From the NCBI GenBank assembly GCA_031549485.1, contig JAVBPR010000034.1:1-22371 (forward strand): a DNA stretch of 22,371 nucleotides, written 5' to 3'. Source of the stretch: JAVBPR01 sp031549485 (GTDB lineage: Bacteria; Bacillota; Clostridia; Oscillospirales; Feifaniaceae). Shown piece after piece: positions 13,862-20,148 of this stretch (the first letter of the stretch is position 1; every line of letters starts with the position of its first letter). A program made the translations under genes and the position numbers. The notes beneath the pieces were generated by a model. The model did no database searches, was not told the origin of the DNA, and was given only the letters and a program-made list of their open reading frames with translations.

Positions 13862-15532
13862 TTAAACCGCGTAAACGATTTTGAGCATCTCTTCCATTGT
13901 TGTAACGCCTTCAAGAACAAGGCTTGCGGCGCTTTCTTTAAGCGTTTTGAAATTCGTGGATTTTTTCAAATATTTATATATGTCTTCCATCGGCTCTTTG
14001 CGGGAAATCATGCCCTGTATCGTCGTATCGATAGCGAGGATTTCGTGAATCGAAATTCTTCCCTTATAGCCTGTGTGGTTACATGCGTTACATCCCGTTC
14101 CCTTATGCAAGGTCGTCACGTTATCGCCGAGAAGCATTGTTTCATGTTCGGACGGCGCGTATGCCTCTTTGCAGTTCGGGCAGATTTTTTTGACAAGACG
14201 CTGGGCGACAACGCCGGTAAGCGCGTTTGCAATCATATATTCCTCAACGCCCATATCGACAAGGCGGACGATGGCGGAAACCGCGTCGTTTGTATGCAAA
14301 GTCGATAAAACAAGGTGGCCTGTAAGCGCGGCGCTGACCGCAATCGAAGCCGTTTCATGGTCACGGGTTTCGCCGACCATGATAATATCCGGATCCTGAC
14401 GGAGCAGGGCGCGAAGCCCCCCCTCAAAGGTCAGGCCCGCCATGACGTTAACCTGCGTTTGGTTGATTCTCTCAAGATTTTTTTCAACCGGATCTTCGAT
14501 GGTCGAGATATTAACCGGCCTCTTCGAAAGAGCCTCGAGCATCATGTAAAGGGTTGTTGTTTTACCCGAACCTGTCGGGCCGGTGATGTATATAATACCA
14601 TGCGGCTGATTGAGCATTTTTGCGACGATATCAAAATCCTCCTGCTTCATGCCGAAAGTGCTGCTGTGGTCGAGCGCGACATTGCGGCTGAGGAAACGCA
14701 TAACCGCTTTTTCGCCGAAAACGGTAGGCAGAATCGAAACACGGACGTTGAGCTCAACCCCGTTTTGTTTCGCGCGGAAATGTCCGTCCTGCGGAATTCT
14801 TTTTTCCGCGATATCTAGGTCGGAAAGAATTTTTATCCTTGTGATAATCGAATTATGGAGCGAGGGGTTAACGGTAAGGAACTCGACAATCTGCCCGTCG
14901 ACGCGGATACGCATGACCGTTTTATCCTCAAAAGGCTCGATATGAATATCGCTCGCGCCAGCGCTGTGCGCTTTAAAAAGAATGGAGTTAACAAGGGTAA
15001 CTGTCGGGGTGTCGTCTTCGCCGCCGCTGAGGTCTTCTATTTCGGCAATCTGGGTGCTTGACGAGCTGTTTGCCGATGCCGCGGCGCGCTGCGCGTCGAT
15101 TTCGGAATACCAGTAATTAACAGCGTTTACGATTTCGGCCTTGCGGCTTATCATAAGCTGAATCGGCATATTTACGATGAGTTTAATATCCTCGATAGCG
15201 TAAAAGTTAAGCGGATCCTGCACAACGACGGTAAGAATTCCGTCTTTTTCGGATATGGCAATCGCCGTGTATTTAAGCGCGACCTGTTTCGGAATGCGCT
15301 CGACCGAGCGGACGCTGATCGGCTGGTCTTCCATGCGAATCCACGGAATGCCCATCTGCTTTGAAAGCGCCTCGAGAATCTGCTCTTCTTTTACTATTCC
15401 ATTATCGACAAGAATTGCGCCAAGCCGCTGTCCGCTGCCGTCTTTTTTCTGCAATTCAAGCGCTTGAGAAAGCTGTTCTTGCGATAATATTCCTTCCGAA
15501 AGCAGCAGCTCGCCAATACGAATTGTCTTCAT
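13862..15532 (-). CDS. pilB: Pilus extension ATPase PilB with MshEN-type N-terminus
   Basis: PilB is the hexameric ATPase that drives pilus assembly from PilC. The first 65 residues contain two related motifs, RIGELLLSEGILSQEQLSQA (from residue 5) and RLGAILVDNGIVKEEQILEA (from residue 36). These match the MshEN domain known to bind c-di-GMP in MshE-type ATPases. A linker rich in Ala and Ser (148-160) leads to the ATPase core, with DIHIEP, Walker A GPTGSGKTT (318-326), Walker B near 380-388 (DPDIIMVGE) and a His box. A zinc site is formed by C451/C454 and C481/C484. AAAGGCG precedes the ATG. It is the first gene of the pilus operon. Its 556 residues are the usual length. Confidence 0.96.
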   Translation of the reverse strand: MKTIRIGELLLSEGILSQEQLSQALELQKKDGSGQRLGAILVDNGIVKEEQILEALSKQMGIPWIRMEDQPISVRSVERIPKQVALKYTAIAISEKDGILTVVVQDPLNFYAIEDIKLIVNMPIQLMISRKAEIVNAVNYWYSEIDAQRAAASANSSSSTQIAEIEDLSGGEDDTPTVTLVNSILFKAHSAGASDIHIEPFEDKTVMRIRVDGQIVEFLTVNPSLHNSIITRIKILSDLDIAEKRIPQDGHFRAKQNGVELNVRVSILPTVFGEKAVMRFLSRNVALDHSSTFGMKQEDFDIVAKMLNQPHGIIYITGPTGSGKTTTLYMMLEALSKRPVNISTIEDPVEKNLERINQTQVNVMAGLTFEGGLRALLRQDPDIIMVGETRDHETASIAVSAALTGHLVLSTLHTNDAVSAIVRLVDMGVEEYMIANALTGVVAQRLVKKICPNCKEAYAPSEHETMLLGDNVTTLHKGTGCNACNHTGYKGRISIHEILAIDTTIQGMISRKEPMEDIYKYLKKSTNFKTLKESAASLVLEGVTTMEEMLKIVYAV

Positions 15533-15579
15533 TTTTTCACGCCTTTACCCTAATATAATGAGGATTATCTAAAAAATAT

Positions 15580-15607
15580 AATATAATATCGCGTAACATA
15601 TTGCTAA
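15580..15607 (-). promoter_or_regulatory. Candidate pilB operon promoter
   Basis: On the minus strand TTAGCA (15607-15602), a 16-nt spacer and TATATT (15585-15580) form a reasonable sigma-A-type promoter. The start of transcription would be about 40 nt before pilB. The region is AT-rich, so other -10 choices such as TATTAT with an 18-nt spacer exist. Confidence 0.45.
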
Positions 15608-15629
15608 TTGATATTTATTGCAGTATAAT
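15601..15629 (+). promoter_or_regulatory. Promoter of the GLUG pilin operon
   Basis: TTGCTA (15601-15606), exactly 17 nt, then a perfect TATAAT (15624-15629). Predicted transcription start is near 15636, giving a 120-nt leader before the pilin gene. The -35 overlaps that of the divergent pilB promoter. Confidence 0.7.
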
Positions 15630-15694
15630 ACATCTAATGATAATTTTCAAGTAACTTTACTGATTTTATTTTTTCGGACCTTAGCGTCCTTTCT

Positions 15695-15745
15695 CAGCCG
15701 GTTGTCCGCAGCTGCAATCTCGTTTTGGGCGGCAACTATTTTTTT
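15695..15745 (+). promoter_or_regulatory. Possible terminator/antiterminator leader of the GLUG pilin gene
   Basis: GTTG-t-CCGC (15701-15709) can pair with GCGGCAAC (15729-15736), 8 bp with one bulge, followed by TA and seven T (15739-15745) that abut the ribosome binding site. The left arm can instead pair in an upstream hairpin, CAGCCGG-TTGT-CCG-CA-GCTG (15695-15714). The two structures exclude each other, as in attenuators. A smaller GGAC/GTCC hairpin lies just upstream (15676-15689). No known riboswitch class was recognised. The 19-nt loop is long for a terminator, so this is tentative. Confidence 0.4.
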
Positions 15746-15755
15746 GGAGGAAAAT

Positions 15756-18446
15756 ATGTTAAAGAAAAAACCTTGTACTAAAGGTTTCACCATGATTGAA
15801 ATAATCAGCACGCTTGTTATTTTGGCTATTCTCGCTGCCATCCTCATACCCCCGTTCATAGGACACATCAATTCTGCCAACGAGCAGAAAATGAATAACA
15901 TCGCAAGGACGATTTTCCTCTCCGCGCAAACCGGGCTTACCGATTTGCGCAACCGCGGCCAGCTCAGCGAGCTTGCGACCTTCGACAGCGGCACGCTTAC
16001 CGGAGGTTATCTTAAAACCGATATCAAATCGAAGCATGATCAGGTGCCGTCGGATTTGCTTCCCCCGACCGACACCAGCAACCACCCATATATATATTAT
16101 ATTGTAATTCCCGCAGGCACTCCCGACTCGGACGGCAACTTCATGAAAAACCTTTTATACGATTCGCTCGCCGATAAAGATGTGCTTGAATATTCTATTG
16201 TAATAGAATTCAATGCCAAAACCGGCGTTGTTTTCAGCGCATTTTACAGCGAGACGCATAAAGACTTCTCATATAGCGGCACCGGCGAAACAAATCTCTC
16301 GGTCGCCGAAAACCGCGTACCCTCACATAAGCTCGGCTACTACGGCGTTGATTACACCGGAGCGCTCAGCGACATCCCAGAAGGGCTCGCGATCGATCTC
16401 ATAGACGGATTTTACGATCCCGCTCTTCCTGCAAACGCTTTGCAGAACGCTTTATTCGTTCGGGCGTCTATGCCGGTCGATGAGATTAACGACCCTCAAT
16501 ATGAAATTACTCTTAATAACAGCAACAACATTCAAATCACAGATGGAACAAATAAAACCGCAATTACATTTAAACTCAGCGATATTTCGGAAATTTCGCT
16601 GTCCGGCGCGCTGCTTAACAATTACGATAGCAACGGAAAATCGCATATAGTTTACAAAGAAGAAGTTACTGCGCACGGCCAGGACTACGCAATAATTTAT
16701 TGGATTCTTGATTATGTCGATTATTCGGTCAATTCGGCAAGCGGATTTAAGTACAGCATCGGGGTTCATTATCCCGAAATCCCGGTTGACGACATTACAG
16801 CGGTTATAAGCGAAACCGGTCTTGTATCGCGAACCGCCACCTCGATTTCGCGACATTCATACTACCTCGCCGAATCCAAGGCGGGCGCGGTGGACGCTTC
16901 CTACAGCAATGCTTATATCGTCGGCGCGCCGCGCCATCTCAATAACGTGCGCTTTGTCGCGACAAATGCGGCGGCGCCGCTCAACAGATTTACCCAAACG
17001 GTTGATATCGATTTATTTACAATAGATTATTTGTCGCCGCTTAGCTGGAAGCCTGTATTTGACGGAACGAATTACAGCTTTGACACCTCGGCGCCTTTTG
17101 TCGGAAAATATATCTCGGCGTCGGGCGCGGGCATACCAATGAAAATTCAAAATCTGAGCATGACAAACTCTCTCGACTCAAACACTCCTTTCGGATTGCT
17201 CGGAACTGTCGGAGCGGCAGGTGCAATCGACGGCATAATGCTTGACGCTGTGGATATCGAATCCAACTACGCCGGCTCGGTCGGCGCGATAGCCGGCGAA
17301 AGCGCGGGCGTTATCAACCGCTGTATCGTTTACGGCGTTGTGGATGTTTCGTGTTCCGGCTCTTCGAATGTCGGCGGCATAGTCGGCAAGATGACCGGCG
17401 GCATTCTTTCCAAGTCATATAACGCAGGTTATTACAAAGCAGGTGATATCTTGACGGCAAACACCGGCTTTATCGCGGCGGTCATCCCCTCCGGCAAAGC
17501 AAACATCGGCGGACTCGCCGGAGCTGTCGACGCCGGGGCTGTTATCGAGAACTGCTATAATAATGCCCGCGTAAATATCAGGAGCGTTGAAATCGAAGAC
17601 TTCGAATCATATAAACCTATTTCGCTCGCAATGGGCGGCCGCACCACCTTTACCGACCTTTCTCTCGGCGGGCTTGTCGGCGAAAGCGCGGGAACGGTAA
17701 GAACCTCTTACGCCACAAACTTTGTCGGCAGCTACAGCGGCTCTGCCACAAACCGAAGCATGACCGCGGCGCTGATTGGTAATAACAGCGGAACCTGCGT
17801 AAACTGCCTTGCTATCCGGAACAACGCAAAGCGGGCGGTAGGCGGCGCGGTTCCCACCGGCGGAAGAATGATTACGAAAGCCAAACTTAAAAGTGCTGTT
17901 ACAGACGGAGTTTTCTCCTCCTCAATATTTGAAAACGGTAATATTGCCGCAGTTTTGCCGGCGGCCGATTCGTATCTGCCTGAAAACTACCCCTACCCCG
18001 TCCTCAAAACTTTCGGAAGCGGCGGCGAAAAAGGTCACTTCACCGAATGGGAGGATATTCAGATTACCGTTCCGGACCTTTTGACGGTAACGGCGCAAAA
18101 CAATTTGCTGGACGCCTACGGCAACAGATATAAACTTGTCGTTCTTGAAACTGCCGAATCATTTTACGATTATGTTTCAAATGATATGGATATTACCATA
18201 GAATGGGCAGATGCGGATTATAAAATTGATAACAGCAATCCATACATTCCGGCCGATGAGATTAACGGCAACGCCAACCGGAAAGTCGAATTTACTATTG
18301 AGCCGGGCGGAAGATACGAAATCATGTTCTACAACAACCCGACCAATTCTTCAAGAACCGCGGCGGTGAAAGTTACCGGTTTTGTTCCCGCGCCGCTTGA
18401 CAACCCGCTTGATCTTCTCGATTATACCGAGATTTTTAACGAATAA
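15756..18446 (+). CDS. Very large prepilin-like protein with GLUG repeats (putative pilus adhesin)
   Basis: The ATG at 15756 follows GGAGG by 5 nt; the frame extends 46 codons upstream but without a ribosome binding site and past the predicted transcript start. The leader MLKKKPCTKG precedes FTMIEIISTLVILAILAAIL, a class III-type prepilin signal with Phe+1 and Glu+5, so PilD should process it. The rest of the 896 residues is far larger than a normal pilin. A middle region without recognised motifs is followed by a GLUG-type entry unit (YIVGAPRHLNNVRF, VDIDLF, then IQNLSMTNS). About five GLUG repeats follow (roughly residues 480-690; for example SVGAIAGESAGVINRC, NVGGIVGKMTGG, NIGGLAGAVDAG, LGGLVGESAG). 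GLUG repeats form beta-helical surface domains in adhesins and proteases. A tip adhesin or minor pilin is inferred. Confidence 0.85.
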   Translation: MLKKKPCTKGFTMIEIISTLVILAILAAILIPPFIGHINSANEQKMNNIARTIFLSAQTGLTDLRNRGQLSELATFDSGTLTGGYLKTDIKSKHDQVPSDLLPPTDTSNHPYIYYIVIPAGTPDSDGNFMKNLLYDSLADKDVLEYSIVIEFNAKTGVVFSAFYSETHKDFSYSGTGETNLSVAENRVPSHKLGYYGVDYTGALSDIPEGLAIDLIDGFYDPALPANALQNALFVRASMPVDEINDPQYEITLNNSNNIQITDGTNKTAITFKLSDISEISLSGALLNNYDSNGKSHIVYKEEVTAHGQDYAIIYWILDYVDYSVNSASGFKYSIGVHYPEIPVDDITAVISETGLVSRTATSISRHSYYLAESKAGAVDASYSNAYIVGAPRHLNNVRFVATNAAAPLNRFTQTVDIDLFTIDYLSPLSWKPVFDGTNYSFDTSAPFVGKYISASGAGIPMKIQNLSMTNSLDSNTPFGLLGTVGAAGAIDGIMLDAVDIESNYAGSVGAIAGESAGVINRCIVYGVVDVSCSGSSNVGGIVGKMTGGILSKSYNAGYYKAGDILTANTGFIAAVIPSGKANIGGLAGAVDAGAVIENCYNNARVNIRSVEIEDFESYKPISLAMGGRTTFTDLSLGGLVGESAGTVRTSYATNFVGSYSGSATNRSMTAALIGNNSGTCVNCLAIRNNAKRAVGGAVPTGGRMITKAKLKSAVTDGVFSSSIFENGNIAAVLPAADSYLPENYPYPVLKTFGSGGEKGHFTEWEDIQITVPDLLTVTAQNNLLDAYGNRYKLVVLETAESFYDYVSNDMDITIEWADADYKIDNSNPYIPADEINGNANRKVEFTIEPGGRYEIMFYNNPTNSSRTAAVKVTGFVPAPLDNPLDLLDYTEIFNE

Positions 18447-18449
18447 ATT

Positions 18450-18497
18450 CCTTGGCGGCGTATGCCTTTTCGGGCAAGCGCCGCCAAAGGTGATTTT
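18450..18497 (+). terminator. GC-rich hairpin after the GLUG pilin gene
   Basis: CCTTGGCGGCG pairs with CGCCGCCAAAGG (one bulged A), with an inner TGCC/GGCA stem. It begins 4 nt after the stop codon. Only a weak T-run (TGATTTTATC) follows, so partial termination or 3'-end protection is more likely than full termination. The rest of the 178-nt gap to the next gene has an AT-rich stretch around 18580-18600 that could hold a promoter; nothing firmer is visible. Confidence 0.5.
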
Positions 18498-18624
18498 ATC
18501 GCGGAGCGTACGCGGCGTTATTCTTGAAGCCATTCGCTCAAATATAGCCGCAAAAAATGTCGAATGCAACTTCCTACTTAATTATATATATATGTATACG
18601 GCAAACGACCGTTTAGGAGAAGCT

Positions 18625-19233
18625 ATGATCAAAAGAAAAACAAAACATAATAAAGGCAGCTCCATCATTCTCGTCATTGTCATGGGTTTGATGCTCTTTA
18701 TCGTCAGCGCGTCTATGCTGACCGCCGGGCTTGCCGCTTTTCGCTCGCAAATAAAACACGAGCGAAATCAAACAAGCTATTATTACGCGAAATCGGTCGC
18801 GCAATATCTCACATCGCAAATAACAAAAACCGGCACTTCATGGAACTCTATTCCCCAAAGCATTTACAGAGCTTCACTGACCGGCAAAACGGTTGATGTC
18901 GATAACGAAAAAATCACCTTGACCCCAAACACTCAATGGTTTGCCAGCGGCAGCATCGTTCCGAAAATCGAAATAAAGCTAAACAGTCAAAACAGCTATA
19001 TTTATCAGCATTATATTCCCGGCGTCCCCGACGAAAGCATTCCCGCTATCCCCGAAGAAGCCTTCGTTACCGCCGATATGACGGTTACAATAACCGTTCC
19101 GTATGAAAAAAGCGAATACACTATCCGCGCGCACTATACCTTCAGCGGGACTACTTACGGTATGGGCGATGGCGCGGGATCGATTGTAGCAAGCATAAGC
19201 AAGTGGAAATCCAAAGGCTACACGCATTCGTGA
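18625..19233 (+). CDS. PilX/GspK-like minor pilin without Glu5
   Basis: The ATG at 18625 has TAGGAGA 5 nt upstream. The 202-residue protein has a basic leader ending in NKG, then SSIILVIVMGLMLFIVSASM, a long hydrophobic helix, then a polar domain. Cleavage after Gly would put Leu, not Glu, at +5, as in PilX and GspK pseudopilins, which sit at the pilus tip. The soluble part includes a YYYAKSVAQYL segment, similar to the AxxSGxxxA/YAAxSG region of PilX proteins, and a Pro-rich PGVPDESIPAIPEE insert. The family call is by architecture. It is followed closely by two more prepilins. Confidence 0.72.
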   Translation: MIKRKTKHNKGSSIILVIVMGLMLFIVSASMLTAGLAAFRSQIKHERNQTSYYYAKSVAQYLTSQITKTGTSWNSIPQSIYRASLTGKTVDVDNEKITLTPNTQWFASGSIVPKIEIKLNSQNSYIYQHYIPGVPDESIPAIPEEAFVTADMTVTITVPYEKSEYTIRAHYTFSGTTYGMGDGAGSIVASISKWKSKGYTHS

Positions 19234-19259
19234 TGAAAAGAAACAGCGAGGTGATTATT

Positions 19260-19595
19260 TTGAAAAAAATATTGAATAAAAAAGGTGAAACGTTAGTTGA
19301 AACTATTACCGCCGTTGCCATGTTTGGTATAATTATGGTCACGGTCCTGATGCTTTATTCGGTCGGTCAAAGATTTATCGGCACTTCCACAAAAGAAAAG
19401 ACCGATTTCTATACGGCGACAAAAAATATCAACGAAAACGGCGTTTTTGACAGCAGTGTACCTTCGGACATGACTGTTTCGTTTGACGTTATCGAAAGCG
19501 GCGGAGGCTTCCTTTACAGCGACACCGATATCAATACCGCCCCGAAATTTTATCAGAACAGCAAATATAAACTAATCGTTAAGATTGCAGATTAA
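19260..19595 (+). CDS. Small pseudopilin (type II/IV minor pilin), TTG start
   Basis: The leader MKKILNKKG precedes ETLVETITAVAMFGIIMVTV. Glu+5 is present, while +1 is Glu instead of Phe or Met, a pattern I associate with Clostridia pseudopilins. Translation from TTG at 19260 is favoured by GAGGTGAT 8 nt upstream and by the short leader. An in-frame ATG at 19233 overlaps the previous stop (TGATG) and would add 9 residues with a poor ribosome binding site. The 111-residue product is a PilV/GspI-like minor pilin by size and position. The globular part is short, with no cysteine. Confidence 0.78.
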   Translation: MKKILNKKGETLVETITAVAMFGIIMVTVLMLYSVGQRFIGTSTKEKTDFYTATKNINENGVFDSSVPSDMTVSFDVIESGGGFLYSDTDINTAPKFYQNSKYKLIVKIAD

Positions 19596-19629
19596 AAAGT
19601 CGCGCGTATGACGGCTAAGAGGTGATAAA

Positions 19630-20139
19630 TTGTTTAAAAAAATTAATAACAATAAAGGAGTAACGATGGTCGAGCTGGTTGCCGCCATGGTTTTATCCAC
19701 AATGTTTCTGGCAATAATGTGTAGCGAGGCGTTCTTTTCCCTCCGCTCAATAGCAGAAGCTAAAGAACAGGCCGACGCCGCCTCTCTCGCTTCGAATATT
19801 AGCGAAGTTCTGCAAAACGAAATCGCATACGCATATAGCCCAAGCGCAATAAATATCACATCAAGCGGAATCGCTTTTTCAAAAAGCGATATGACAAATT
19901 GCGTTATTACTACCATTCCCGTTGATTTAAGCAACGGTGCCGGCGAGGAAATAATAAATATTTTGCAAATCAACGGCAACAATGTTTTTGATGCCAAATT
20001 TTACAAAAGATGTAGCCTTACTCTTAATTTTACAAAGCCAGAACCAGGAATCATCGATGCAGAAATCGCGCTTGTCGGCTATGGGCGGACAGATTTTAAA
20101 ACAAATATAAGTATCGCTGTTCTAAACAGCGCAGTTTAA
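19630..20139 (+). CDS. Pseudopilin (PilW/GspJ-like minor pilin), TTG start
   Basis: The leader MFKKINNNKG precedes VTMVELVAAMVLSTMFLAIM, with Glu at +5. The start is TTG, preceded by AGAGGTGAT with 6-7 nt spacing, the same arrangement as the gene before it. The 169 residues have a helical stretch after the membrane helix (SLRSIAEAKEQADAASLASN) and a beta-rich C-terminal domain. Size and place after a GspI-like gene and a PilX/GspK-like gene suggest PilW/GspJ, but this is by analogy. It ends 9 nt before the next gene. Confidence 0.78.
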   Translation: MFKKINNNKGVTMVELVAAMVLSTMFLAIMCSEAFFSLRSIAEAKEQADAASLASNISEVLQNEIAYAYSPSAINITSSGIAFSKSDMTNCVITTIPVDLSNGAGEEIINILQINGNNVFDAKFYKRCSLTLNFTKPEPGIIDAEIALVGYGRTDFKTNISIAVLNSAV

Positions 20140-20148
20140 AGGTGACGT

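Noticed and set aside
15618..15755. 46-codon N-terminal extension of the GLUG pilin
   Set aside because: It starts upstream of the predicted transcription start and lacks a ribosome binding site. It would also place the prepilin leader internally, while GGAGG-ATG at 15756 gives a proper 10-residue leader.
15636..15755. c-di-GMP riboswitch (class I or II) in the GLUG pilin leader
   Set aside because: Considered because such riboswitches control type IV pili in Clostridioides, but the conserved GEMM core sequences are not present; only a generic attenuator-like fold is seen.
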